This document shows, piece by piece, positions 1-8,084 of a stretch of 64,000 nt of DNA. Source of the stretch: Actinomycetes bacterium (GTDB taxonomy: Bacteria > Actinomycetota > CALGFH01); assembly GCA_036000965.1 (NCBI GenBank), contig DASYUT010000180.1, positions 18,375 through 82,374 of the forward strand, in the 5' to 3' direction. The translations under genes and the position numbers were made by a program. How positions within the stretch are numbered: the first letter of the stretch is position 1; each line of letters begins with the position of its first letter. The notes beneath the pieces were generated by a model. That model was given only the letters and a program-made list of their open reading frames with translations. It did no database searches and was not told the DNA's origin.

Positions 1-21
1 GCCCAGACCAGGCCGGCGGGG

Positions 22-2181
22 CTACTGCCCCGTCCGGCGGGCCTCCACCCCTTGGCGGAGGGCGAGCTCGCGCAGCACCTTGTGGGTGGCGACCGGCTGC
101 TCCTCCTCGACCGGCCGCCGCTGCGACCAGGTGCCGTCCTCGCCGAGCTCCCAGGCCTGGACGTTGTCGGCCAGCATGACGTCGAGGACGCCCTGCAGCC
201 GCTTGGTGAGGTCGGGGTCGTCCACCGGGGTGACGACCTCGACCCGCTGGTCGAGGTTGCGGGGCATCAGGTCGGCCGAGCCGATGTAGTACTCGCGGCC
301 GCGGCCGTTGCCGAACACGAACACCCGGGAGTGCTCGAGGAAGCGGCCCATGACCGAGCGCACCCGGATGTGCTCGCTCACCCCGGGCACGCCCGGACGC
401 AGCCGGCAGATCCCCCGGACCACCAGGTCGATCTCCACACCGGTCTGGGAGGCGGCGTACAGGGCCCGGATGCAGGCGGCGTCGACCAGCGAGTTCATCT
501 GCATCACGATGCGGCCGGGCCGGCGGCTCGAGTGCCGCTCGGCGGTCCGCTGGATGCGCTCGATGAGCTGGTCGCGCAGCCCGTCCGGGGCGACCAGGAT
601 CTTGCGGTAGCGGACCCGCCGCGCGTACCCGGTCAGCGAGTTGAACAGGTCGGTCAGGTCGGCGGCCAGGTCCTCGTCGCAGGAGAGCAGGCCCATGTCG
701 GTGTACAGCCGCGCGGTCTTGGCGTTGTAGTTGCCGGTCCCGATGTGCAGGTAGCGGCGGATGCCGCTGCCCTCGCGGCGGACGACCAGGGCGGCCTTGG
801 AGTGGGTCTTCAGGCCGACCAGGCCGTAGGCGACGTGGCAGCCGGCCTGCTCGAGCGCGCGGGCCCAGCCGATGTTGGACGCCTCGTCGAAGCGGGCCTT
901 CAGCTCCACCAGCACCGCCACCTGCTTGCCGGTCTCAGCCGCGTGGATGAGCGCCGACACGATCGGCGAGTCGCCGTCGGTGCGGTACAGGGTCTGCTTG
1001 ATCGCGAGCACGTTCGGGTCGTCGGCGGCCTGCTCGATGAAGCGCTGCACCGAGCTCGAGAAGGCGTCGTAGGGGTGGTGGACCAGCAGGTCGCCCTCGC
1101 GGATGGTGCGAAACAGGTTGGCGCCCTCCTCGCCGGTGGCCAGCAGCCGCGGCTGGGTGGTGCCCACCCACGGCTCGTAGGCCAGCTCGGGTCGGTCCAC
1201 GCTGCCGGCCAGGCCCATGAGGTCGCCGAGGTTGAGCGGGCCCTCGACGGTGACCAGGGCGCTGTCGTCGACCTCCAGCTCACGCTGCAGGAGCCGGACG
1301 ACGTGCTCGGGCATGGACGCGGCCACCTCGAGCCGCACCACGGCGCCGAAGCGCCGCCGCCGCAGCTCCTGCTCGACCGCGAGCAGCAGGTCGTCGGCCT
1401 CGTCCTCGGCCAGCTCGATGTCGGCGTCCCGGGTCACCCGGAACGGGTGCGCCTCGACCACGGTCATGCCCGGGAAGAGCTGGTCGAGGTGGGAGACGAC
1501 CACCTGCTCGAGCGGCACGAAGGTGCTGCTGTACCCGAGCGGCACGAAGCGGGGCAGGATGCCGGGTACCTTGACCCGGGCGAACCGGTCGCGCCGGCTC
1601 GACGGGTCGCGGACGGTGACGGCCAGGGAGAGCGACAGGTTGGAGATGTAGGGGAACGGGTGGCTCGGGTCGACCGCGAGCGGGGTGAGCACTGGGAAGA
1701 CCTGGTCCATGAAGTAGTCGCGCAGGTAGTCGAGGTCGCGCTTGCCCAGCTCCTCCATGTCGGCCAGGCGGATCCCCTCGGCCTCGAGGGCGGGCAGGAC
1801 CTCGTCGAGGAAGATCCGCACCTGGTTCTCGACCGACGGCCCGATGTGCTTGGCGATCGCCTCGAGGGTCTCGCTCGGGGTCCAGCCGTCCGACCCGCGG
1901 GTGGCCATGCCCGCCTCCACCTGCTCGCGCAGGCCGGCGACGCGGACCATGAAGAACTCGTCGAGGTTGGTGGCGAAGATGGCGAGGAACCGCAGCCGCT
2001 CGAGCAGCGGCGTGTCCGGGTCGCCGGCCAGCGCGAGCACCCGGTCGTTGAACTGCAGCCAGGAGACCTCACGGTTCAGGTAGAGGTAAGGATCGAACAG
2101 GTCCCGCTCCCTGGCGGCCGCCTCGCTGGACTGCTCGGTCGCGTCCTCGTCCTCCCGTACGGCTTCGGTGGTCTCGGTCAC
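22..2181 (-). CDS. ppk1: Polyphosphate kinase 1
   Basis: Reversibly transfers the gamma phosphate of ATP to make polyphosphate; usually membrane associated. The 719-residue product matches the usual length of the family. It has the N-terminal helical domain (NREVSWLQFNDRVLA near residue 37), the head domain and the two C-terminal PLD-like domains. The motif YLHIGTGNYN carries the histidine that is phosphorylated during catalysis, and a second conserved His lies in LEHSRVFVFGNG. The start is GTG at 2181, with GAGGAG upstream. The N-terminus is acidic and disordered-looking. The next upstream gene lies on the same strand but about 190 bp away, so an operon is not obvious. Family assignment is secure. 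Confidence 0.97.
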   Translation of the reverse strand: MTETTEAVREDEDATEQSSEAAARERDLFDPYLYLNREVSWLQFNDRVLALAGDPDTPLLERLRFLAIFATNLDEFFMVRVAGLREQVEAGMATRGSDGWTPSETLEAIAKHIGPSVENQVRIFLDEVLPALEAEGIRLADMEELGKRDLDYLRDYFMDQVFPVLTPLAVDPSHPFPYISNLSLSLAVTVRDPSSRRDRFARVKVPGILPRFVPLGYSSTFVPLEQVVVSHLDQLFPGMTVVEAHPFRVTRDADIELAEDEADDLLLAVEQELRRRRFGAVVRLEVAASMPEHVVRLLQRELEVDDSALVTVEGPLNLGDLMGLAGSVDRPELAYEPWVGTTQPRLLATGEEGANLFRTIREGDLLVHHPYDAFSSSVQRFIEQAADDPNVLAIKQTLYRTDGDSPIVSALIHAAETGKQVAVLVELKARFDEASNIGWARALEQAGCHVAYGLVGLKTHSKAALVVRREGSGIRRYLHIGTGNYNAKTARLYTDMGLLSCDEDLAADLTDLFNSLTGYARRVRYRKILVAPDGLRDQLIERIQRTAERHSSRRPGRIVMQMNSLVDAACIRALYAASQTGVEIDLVVRGICRLRPGVPGVSEHIRVRSVMGRFLEHSRVFVFGNGRGREYYIGSADLMPRNLDQRVEVVTPVDDPDLTKRLQGVLDVMLADNVQAWELGEDGTWSQRRPVEEEQPVATHKVLRELALRQGVEARRTGQ

Positions 2182-2371
2182 GGCAGCGTCTCCTCAACCG
2201 GTGACACGGTGGTCCGCCCATGGTCGCACCAGGTGCGGGGCTTGCATAGCAGGCCATGCCCGCCGGCCCCCCGTCGCTCACCCGGTTCGGCATCCGCGCG
2301 CGCGTCCTGAAGGTCCCGTGCCGGTCCGCGCCACTCAGCCCGGTCCGCCGCTCAGCCGGGTCTGCCGCCGC

Positions 2372-4030
2372 TCAGCCCGTCCGGCCGGTCCCGTCGAGGA
2401 TGTCGCCCATGAGGCCGAGGGGCGGGGCGCCAAGCGCCAGCAGCTCGGCATGGAACCGCTGCGTGGAGTAGCCGCCGCCCCAGGCCGAGCGGGCCTGCTC
2501 GCGCAGGCGCAGGATCTCGAGCTTGCCCCAGGTGTAGCGGCCGTAGGTGGGGTCGTAGGTGGCCCGGGTCGCCTCGGCCGCCGCGGCCGGCCCGTACACG
2601 AACGCGTCCGCCTCGAACCGGCGCACCGCATCGGCCATGGGCATCGAGCTGCGGTGCACCCCGAGCGACACGGCCAGCCGGGTGACCCGGGTGAGCGCCT
2701 CGAGCGCCACCCCGGCGGCGAAGCGCGGGTCGCCGTCCCGGAACCCCAGCTCGACGCAGACCTCCTCGGCGTAGTGGGCCCAGCCCTCCACGAACGCCGG
2801 GGAGTGCAGGGTCCTGCGCACGTCACCCTCGGCCCGGCGCAGGCTCCGCCCGTGCGCGAAGTGCCCGGGGGCGACCTCGTGCACGGTGATCGCGGGCAGG
2901 GTCGAGCGGCTGAACACCGCCAGCCAGTCCTCCTGCTCCTCGGCCGGCCAGTCCGGCTCGGGCGGGGTGATGTAGTAGCGCGAGGGCGCGTCCGGCTCAT
3001 ACGGCGCCGCCCACGACATCATCGCCAGCGCCCAGCGGCGCGACGGCGGCGCCGGGCCGACCACGCACTCGCCGTCCAGGTCGGGCACGAGCCGGTGCTC
3101 GGCGGTGAAGGCGATCGCCTCGGCGGTCACCGCCTGTGCCTCCTCCATCACGCCGACGGCCTCGGGATGGTCGCGGAGCAGGCCGGCGACCACCGCCGCG
3201 GTCGGGCGGCCGGGCGCGAGCCGGGCGCAGGCGTCGTCCAGCATCGCCCGCAGCCGGTCGCGTTCGGCGTCGGCTCGCTCCTCCAGCCGGCCGAGGTCGA
3301 CCGGGATGGCCTGCCCGACGCCGAGGAGCCGCTGGAGTGCCGGCCCGCCCAGGGCCGCGTCGGGGTCGCCGCCGGTCGCCGCCCGCTCCACATGGCCGAC
3401 GAGCCGGCCGTGCGCAGCGATCGCGGCCGCGGCCACCGGGTCGGCCGGGTCCAGCCCGGCCGCGAGCCCGCGCACGGCCGGCAGCAGCGCCTCGGCGACC
3501 GGCCGGGGCACCCGGTCCAGGCTCTCCCGGGCCGCGTCGACCGCCTCGGGCCAGGCGGCCAGGTGGCGGCGGCGCGCCTCGGCCCGCGCTGCTGCCGGTG
3601 CGTACTCCCGGTCGTAGCAGGACAGGTCCATGGCGTCGACGTGCAGCAGCGGGTTCCAGCGGTGCTCCTCGAGCTCCCCCAGCTCGACCCGGGCCAGGGC
3701 CTCGAACGCGGCCAGGTGCGCCTCGTCGTGGGCGGACCACCCCGGCCCCGGCCCGCCCGGGGCGGCCGAGGACACGCTGCCCGGGATGGGCGAGGACACG
3801 CTGCCCGGGATGGGCGAGGACGCGCTGCCCGGGATGGGCGAGGACGCGCTGCCCGGGGCGGGTGAGGACGCGCTGCCCGGGGCGGGCGAGGACCTGTCGA
3901 GCCGGGCCAGCCCGGCCCGCACCCCGGCCGGGGAGAGATCCTGGATCCGCCCGTCGTACTCGTGCAGCCCGGCGTTCTCGCGCACGGCGCTCACGGCCAG
4001 GTCGCACAGGGCCCGCAGTCGCTTGTCCAT
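2372..4030 (-). CDS. DUF885 family protein with an internal octapeptide repeat
   Basis: About 552 residues if translation starts at the ATG at 4030 (MDKRLRALCDLAV); the frame stays open to 4084. The motif HEVAPGH, followed by FVEGWAHYAEE, is the metallopeptidase-like signature of DUF885 proteins; the substrate is unknown. Residues roughly 45-90 hold an octapeptide repeat of the type PxPGS(A/V)SS, encoded by five 24-bp units at 3768-3887. This repeat is not part of the family fold and looks like a recent in-frame expansion in a linker. The protein has no obvious signal peptide, so it is probably cytoplasmic. The gene is divergent from the aminotransferase gene that follows. Confidence 0.85.
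   Translation of the reverse strand: MDKRLRALCDLAVSAVRENAGLHEYDGRIQDLSPAGVRAGLARLDRSSPAPGSASSPAPGSASSPIPGSASSPIPGSVSSPIPGSVSSAAPGGPGPGWSAHDEAHLAAFEALARVELGELEEHRWNPLLHVDAMDLSCYDREYAPAAARAEARRRHLAAWPEAVDAARESLDRVPRPVAEALLPAVRGLAAGLDPADPVAAAAIAAHGRLVGHVERAATGGDPDAALGGPALQRLLGVGQAIPVDLGRLEERADAERDRLRAMLDDACARLAPGRPTAAVVAGLLRDHPEAVGVMEEAQAVTAEAIAFTAEHRLVPDLDGECVVGPAPPSRRWALAMMSWAAPYEPDAPSRYYITPPEPDWPAEEQEDWLAVFSRSTLPAITVHEVAPGHFAHGRSLRRAEGDVRRTLHSPAFVEGWAHYAEEVCVELGFRDGDPRFAAGVALEALTRVTRLAVSLGVHRSSMPMADAVRRFEADAFVYGPAAAAEATRATYDPTYGRYTWGKLEILRLREQARSAWGGGYSTQRFHAELLALGAPPLGLMGDILDGTGRTG
3768..3887. repeat. 24-bp coding tandem repeat, five units
   Basis: Five consecutive 24-bp units (GAGGACACGCTGCCCGGGAT and variants) lie inside the DUF885 gene. 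The unit length is a multiple of three, so the frame is kept. Units differ by a few substitutions (CACG/CGCG, ATGGGC/GCGGGC). Confidence 0.9.
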
Positions 4031-4179
4031 GGCCGGGCAGGGTACTACCGGTTGCCTGAGCGCGGCAGGCGCCCGCAGCTTCACCGTCTACGCCGGCCGC
4101 GAGATCACCCGCTGACCACCGACCGGGCGGGCGCCCGCTCCCGGTGGCGGGCCGCTCGACCTGGCTCGCGCGGTGCCTA

Positions 4180-4263
4180 CGATGACTGGCCCGCGCGGTG
4201 CGTTCGATGGGGACCGTCCCCCGATGACTGGCCCGCGCGGTGCGTACGATGGGGACCGTCCCG
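4180..4263. repeat. 42-bp tandem duplication before the aminotransferase gene
   Basis: Two 42-bp units starting CGATGACTGGCCCGCGCGGT at 4180 and 4222 differ mainly at GCGTTCGATG versus GCGTACGATG. A partial third unit precedes them (GCGCGGTGCCTACGATG, from about 4168). The array ends about 20 bp before the start codon, so it duplicates part of the leader and possibly a TACGAT -10 element. Confidence 0.85.
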
Positions 4264-4284
4264 AGCCGCCGAGGAGGGCATGAC

Positions 4285-5430
4285 GTGGCCGACGACCTGC
4301 TGGCCTGGCGCCACCGCTTCCCCACCCTGGACGGTGCGCCCTACCTCGCCGCCCACACCCTCGGGCCGATGCCCGACTCGGTCCCGGGCGCCCTGGCCCG
4401 CTTCGCCGAGGAGTGGGCGGCCGAGGGGGTGGGCGCCTGGAGGGGCTGGCTCGAGCAGGTCCGGGCCACCGCGGCGATCCTCGAGCGGCTGCTCGGCGCC
4501 CCCGAGGGGTCGGTCGTGCTCGGCCCGAACGTCTCCGTCCTGGCCGGCCAGGTGCTCTCGTGCGTGGACTGGCACGGCCGCCGGAACCGGCTCGTCACCA
4601 CCGACCTCGAGTTCTCCACCTGCGACTACCTGTACCGGGCCCAGGAGATGGCCGGGGCCGAGGTCGTGGTCGTGCCGTCCGGGCAGCTCACCGTCGACCC
4701 CGAGCGGGTCGCCGCCGCCGTGGACGAGCGGACCGCGTTGGTCGCCGTCACCCACGTCGCCTTCCGGTCCTCCGCCCTGCTCGACCCGGCCCCGATCGTG
4801 GCCCGCGCCCACGAGGTCGGTGCGCTCGTCCTGCTCGACACCTACCAGTCGGCCGGCACCGTCCCGGTCGACCTGGCCGCGCTCGGCGTCGACCTCGCGG
4901 TCGGCGGGTCGGTGAAGTGGCTGCTGGGCGGGCCGGGCACCGGCTACCTGTACGCCCGGCCCGAGGTGGCCGAGCGGCTCGCCCCCCGCTCGGTGGGCTG
5001 GTTCGGCCACGCGGCGCCGTTCGCGTTCGAGCCCGCCCCGACCAGGCATGCCCCGGGGGCGGGCCGCTTCGTGACCGGCACGCCCAACGTGGCGGCGCAC
5101 GTGATGGCGGCCGAGGGCTACCGGATCGTGGCCGAGGCCGGGGTGGCGGGGATCCGGGCGAAGTCCCAGCATCAGACTGCACGGCTGCTCGAGGGGTTCG
5201 TCGAGCAGGGGGCGGTGATGCGCGGCCCGGCCGACGTGCGCCGGCGCGGGGGCAGCGTGGTGGTCGACTTCGACGGCGCCGAGAAGGCCACCGAGGAGCT
5301 GATCCGGCGTGGCTTCACCTGCGACTACCGGCCGGGCGCCGGCCTGCGCCTGGGACCGCACTTCTACACCGTCGACGACGAGTGCGACGCGGTGGTCGCC
5401 GAGGTGGCCGCGATCCGGGCTGGTCGCTGA
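4285..5430 (+). CDS. Class V aminotransferase (kynureninase/cysteine-desulfurase fold)
   Basis: PLP-dependent fold-type I enzyme of about 381 residues. The lysine expected to bind PLP is residue 211, in GGSVKWLLGGPG, and the upstream Asp of VLLDTYQSAG is the usual pyridine-nitrogen ligand. The overall pattern is closest to kynureninase-like class V enzymes, but the substrate cannot be read from sequence. The start is GTG at 4285, eight bases after GAGGAGG; the same frame is open from an ATG at 4240, but that lies inside the tandem repeat and lacks a ribosome binding site. The stop codon lies inside the first unit of a 27-bp repeat. Confidence 0.85.
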   Translation: MADDLLAWRHRFPTLDGAPYLAAHTLGPMPDSVPGALARFAEEWAAEGVGAWRGWLEQVRATAAILERLLGAPEGSVVLGPNVSVLAGQVLSCVDWHGRRNRLVTTDLEFSTCDYLYRAQEMAGAEVVVVPSGQLTVDPERVAAAVDERTALVAVTHVAFRSSALLDPAPIVARAHEVGALVLLDTYQSAGTVPVDLAALGVDLAVGGSVKWLLGGPGTGYLYARPEVAERLAPRSVGWFGHAAPFAFEPAPTRHAPGAGRFVTGTPNVAAHVMAAEGYRIVAEAGVAGIRAKSQHQTARLLEGFVEQGAVMRGPADVRRRGGSVVVDFDGAEKATEELIRRGFTCDYRPGAGLRLGPHFYTVDDECDAVVAEVAAIRAGR

Positions 5431-5468
5431 GCCAGGCTCGTCCGGGCTGGTCGCTGAGCCAGGCTCGT
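5415..5468. repeat. 27-bp tandem repeat, two units
   Basis: Two identical 27-bp units beginning CCGGGCTGGTCGCTGAGCCA lie at 5415 and 5442. The first overlaps the stop codon of the aminotransferase gene. Confidence 0.9.
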
Positions 5469-5925
5469 GAGGACCCCGGCAAGGGCTGCCCGGCCGGCGC
5501 CGGGCTCCCACGGCGTCCAGGCTGCCGGGCTCCCACGGCGTCCAGGCTGCCGGGCTCCCGTGGCGTCCAGGCTGCCGGGCTCCCGTGGCGTCCAGGCTTC
5601 GGTGACATCCCATGCCGGCGAGGCGCCGACCGGCAGCCCTTCGAAGGGGAGTCACTAGGATCGACAGGTTCGTCCGCTTCTGGGTGGCCTGTGGATGAAA
5701 TTCTTAGGAACGCGCATCATCACTGCTCAGGCGCAGTATCCGCCGATGCCGTCGAGGCGGTGTTTGCGGTCGGAATGGCCAATCCCGGTTGCTGAGGTTA
5801 ATTTGTGACCCGCCCGTAACCGGGCCATGGCCATCTGCCAGCCGAAGCGCCACCTTCCCCCGACCCCGAGCCATCCCCCAGAAGGCCGGGTCAGGCGCTC
5901 ACAGACAACAAGGAGTACGACGCTC
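5431..5925. other. Long intergenic region with a 25-bp x 4 array (5499-5598)
   Basis: Non-coding stretch of about 495 bp. Positions 5499-5598 hold four 25-bp units beginning GCCGGGCTCCCACGGCGTCC, the last two with CGTGG for CACGG. From about 5640 to 5925 the base composition drops and the sequence resembles a long leader for the NlpC/P60 gene. No riboswitch consensus could be recognised there. Confidence 0.8.
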
Positions 5926-6477
5926 GTGCAGAATGCCCTGCGTTCCTGGCATGTCCCAAAACACGTCCTGATCCGCTCGATCGCCGCAACCGCGCTCGCT
6001 GGCGCGCTGGCGATCCCGTCCACAGCCACCGCGCCGGCCCAGGCCGCGCCGGTGGCTGTCTCTGTCCATGCGCCCCGCGCCGCCGTCGCGGCGTCCTCGC
6101 TGGCGGCCCGCAAGGCCGCCAAGCGGGGCCGCGTGGTCGCCTATGCCAAGCAGGCGATCGGCAAGCGGTACCGCTGGGGCGCCGTTGGCCCGCGCGCCTA
6201 TGACTGCTCTGGGCTGGTGCTCGCCTCCTACCGGGCGGTGGGCATCAGGCTCCCGCACAGCTCGCGGATGCAGTGGAGGTATGGCAAGCGCGTGTCGGTC
6301 CGCAAGCTCCTGCCAGGAGACATCCTCTTCTACAGCAGAGGATCGGGCCGGATCAGCCATGTCGCCCTGTACGTCGGCGGTGGCAAGATGGTCCACGCCT
6401 CGCGGAGGGGCGTCCCGGTCAAGATGGTGAAGATGCGCACCAGAGGCCTGGTCGGAGCCAGACGAATCATCGTCTGA
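5926..6477 (+). CDS. Secreted NlpC/P60 family peptidoglycan hydrolase
   Basis: Predicted exported cell-wall endopeptidase of about 183 residues. The N-terminus has a signal peptide (hydrophobic stretch around IAATALAGALAIPSTATA, then an AQA-A type cleavage site). The C-terminal 110 residues form an NlpC/P60 domain: the nucleophile Cys is in YDCSGLVLASY, the base His in ISHVALYVGGGK, and a downstream polar residue follows VHASRRG. The start is GTG at 5926, ten bases after AAGGAG. An upstream in-frame ATG at 5827 would add 33 residues ahead of the signal peptide and is disfavoured. A strong terminator follows at 6519. Confidence 0.92.
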   Translation: MQNALRSWHVPKHVLIRSIAATALAGALAIPSTATAPAQAAPVAVSVHAPRAAVAASSLAARKAAKRGRVVAYAKQAIGKRYRWGAVGPRAYDCSGLVLASYRAVGIRLPHSSRMQWRYGKRVSVRKLLPGDILFYSRGSGRISHVALYVGGGKMVHASRRGVPVKMVKMRTRGLVGARRIIV

Positions 6478-6518
6478 TCCCCGCATGACCTGTTGACGCT
6501 GCGCAGGGGCCACGTTCA

Positions 6519-6566
6519 CGCCGCCGGTCCCGCCCCGTGCCCACGGGGCGGGACCGGCGGCGTTTC
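6519..6566 (+). terminator. Intrinsic terminator, 21-bp perfect stem
   Basis: A perfect 21-bp inverted repeat (CGCCGCCGGTCCCGCCCCGT...) with a 2-nt loop spans 6519-6562 and is followed by TTTCC. It lies 40 bp after the NlpC/P60 stop codon. Confidence 0.85.
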
Positions 6567-6700
6567 CGCGGGCGACGGGACGGTCACCGACGTTCCATGA
6601 CTGGGGGCATCCTCCCGGACTTGCCCACATCGGCGTGGCGTGCGCCTCGCACTGGCCCCGCGCCGGTTCCTGGTGTCGAATCTTGAGGGCTCGCCCGTTG

Positions 6701-6755
6701 TACAGATGCAGGGGCAGGCCGAGGGTCGTACAGATGCAGGGGCAGGCCGAGGGAA
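6701..6755. repeat. 28-bp tandem repeat, two units
   Basis: Units beginning TACAGATGCAGGGGCAGGCC start at 6701 and 6729. The second unit runs into the ribosome binding site of the VOC gene. Confidence 0.85.
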
Positions 6756-6765
6756 GGAGCGACAC

Positions 6766-7503
6766 ATGGGCAATCCGGTGGTGTACTTCGAGCTGGGCGG
6801 CGTGGAGCACGAGCCGCTCGTGAAGTTCTACGGGGAGCTCTTCGGATGGAGGCTGCAGACGATCCCCGGCTCGAACTACGCCCTGGTCGATACCCAGGGC
6901 GGTGGTGGGATCAACGGCGGGATCGGCAAGAGCCGGACCGGCGAGCCCTGGTCGACGTTCTACGTCGAGGCGGGCGACCTCCAGGCCGTCCTGGACCAGG
7001 CCGAGTCGCTTGGGGCCAAGACCGTGATGCCGGTCACCGAGATCCCAGGCAGGGTGACCTTCGCGATGTTCAACGACCCCGACGGTTTGTTGATCGGGCT
7101 GGTCAAGGGCGAGGAGCCAGCGGAGGGCGCGCCACAGGGCCCGTCGGCGGGTACGGGGGCCCCGGTCGACTGGTTCGAGGTCCTGGGCGCTGACGCCACG
7201 CGGACGCAAGCCTTCTATACGGCGCTGTTCGGCTGGAAGATCAATGAGGGCGCCCCGGGCTACGGGCTGGTGGACACTGGGGCCGGGCGTGGCATCCAGG
7301 GGGGTCTGGGCGCTGGCGAGGAGGCCCGCTGGGCAACCGTCTACGCGAGCGTGCCAGACGTCGAGGGGACGCTGGCCCGGGCTGAGGAGCTCGGGGGCAG
7401 GCGGATCTACGGGCCCATGGCGGTCGACGATCACATGCAGACGGGTGCTTTCCGCGATCTGGCCGGGAACGTGTTCGGCGTCTACCACCACGGGTCGCAC
7501 TGA
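6766..7503 (+). CDS. Two-domain VOC (glyoxalase/bleomycin-resistance fold) protein
   Basis: About 245 residues made of two tandem VOC modules, roughly residues 1-115 (VVYFELGGVEHEPLVKFYGE) and 130-245 (VDWFEVLGADATRTQAFYTA). Each module has the beta-alpha-beta-beta-beta pattern and a C-terminal conserved NDPDGLLIGL- or DLAGNVFGVY-type strand. Members include lyases, dioxygenases and antibiotic-binding proteins; the ligand is unknown. The start is ATG at 6766, seven bases after GGGAAGGAG. The frame is open further upstream (to 6640), but that part covers the tandem repeat. Confidence 0.88.
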   Translation: MGNPVVYFELGGVEHEPLVKFYGELFGWRLQTIPGSNYALVDTQGGGGINGGIGKSRTGEPWSTFYVEAGDLQAVLDQAESLGAKTVMPVTEIPGRVTFAMFNDPDGLLIGLVKGEEPAEGAPQGPSAGTGAPVDWFEVLGADATRTQAFYTALFGWKINEGAPGYGLVDTGAGRGIQGGLGAGEEARWATVYASVPDVEGTLARAEELGGRRIYGPMAVDDHMQTGAFRDLAGNVFGVYHHGSH

Positions 7504-7737
7504 CGGTCGAAGGTCGCGACCCACGGCGGACCACGACGTGGCCCGGCAGGTGCGGGCCGGGCGTGCCCATGTCACCAGCTAGGCAGGTGCGGGCCGGGCG
7601 TGCCCGGTCACCAGCTGGCCGCATTGGCTGAGACGTCCGCCATCCGCATTGGCTGAGACGTCTTGCCGCGGAACGCCAGCCCAGAGAGGTCGCGTGGCGG
7701 AGCTCACCGACCTGGCGTCTACAGGGCGTCTACAGGT
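7504..7737. other. Intergenic region with short direct repeats
   Basis: It holds two imperfect copies of AGGTGCGGGCCGGGCGTGCC (about 7548 and 7584), two copies of GCATTGGCTGAGACGTC (about 7621 and 7646), and a GGCGTCTACAG duplication. No gene or terminator was recognised; the flanking genes converge here. Confidence 0.6.
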
Positions 7738-8055
7738 CTACAGAAGGTCGTCCAGGTTCTTCTTGGGGCGCCGCTCGGCCTTGGAAACCAGGTCGTCGAA
7801 GCTCGGGCTATGGCGCTTCTGGCCCAGGGCGTCGGTGAGGGCGTCGGGGCCGCCGAGGTCGCGGCCGGCGGTCAGCAGGTCGTCGAGCGACGCCCGCTCC
7901 TTGCCCTCGAGCCGCAGGCGGATCGCGGTGAGGGTCGCCGACTGGTCGGTCGACAGCCCGTGCCGGTTGTTGAGCTGGGTCAGGGCCAGCTCGGCCCGGA
8001 CCAGCAGCTCGCGGTCGACCGGGCCAGGCCCGGCGTCGGTGGTCTCGTCGCTCAT
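7738..8055 (-). CDS. Small acidic protein of unknown function downstream of phoH
   Basis: A product of about 105 residues; I do not recognise a family. It starts at the ATG at 8055 after GAGAGGAAG, 30 bp after the phoH stop and on the same strand, so it is probably cotranscribed. The sequence is helical and charged, with an LxDLL-like motif three times (SLDDLL, SFDDLV, NLDDLL at the very C-terminus). These could be short linear binding motifs. No membrane segment or signal peptide is present. The position suggests a partner of PhoH, but nothing in the sequence proves it. Confidence 0.75.
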   Translation of the reverse strand: MSDETTDAGPGPVDRELLVRAELALTQLNNRHGLSTDQSATLTAIRLRLEGKERASLDDLLTAGRDLGGPDALTDALGQKRHSPSFDDLVSKAERRPKKNLDDLL

Positions 8056-8084
8056 GCCGTTCTTCCTCTCTGGGCCGGTGCGCT

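Noticed and set aside
52..2310. Long open frame on the + strand opposite ppk1
   Set aside because: It is the mirror frame of a GC-rich gene; its translation is biased to Val, Gly, Arg and Asp without family motifs, and ppk1 is certain.
5499..5598. Regular repeats that might be a CRISPR array
   Set aside because: Units are directly tandem without spacers, and no cas genes are present; the same holds for the other arrays in the window.
5640..5925. Possible c-di-AMP (ydaO-type) riboswitch upstream of the NlpC/P60 gene
   Set aside because: The gene type and long leader fit, but I could not find the conserved segments of that riboswitch in the leader.
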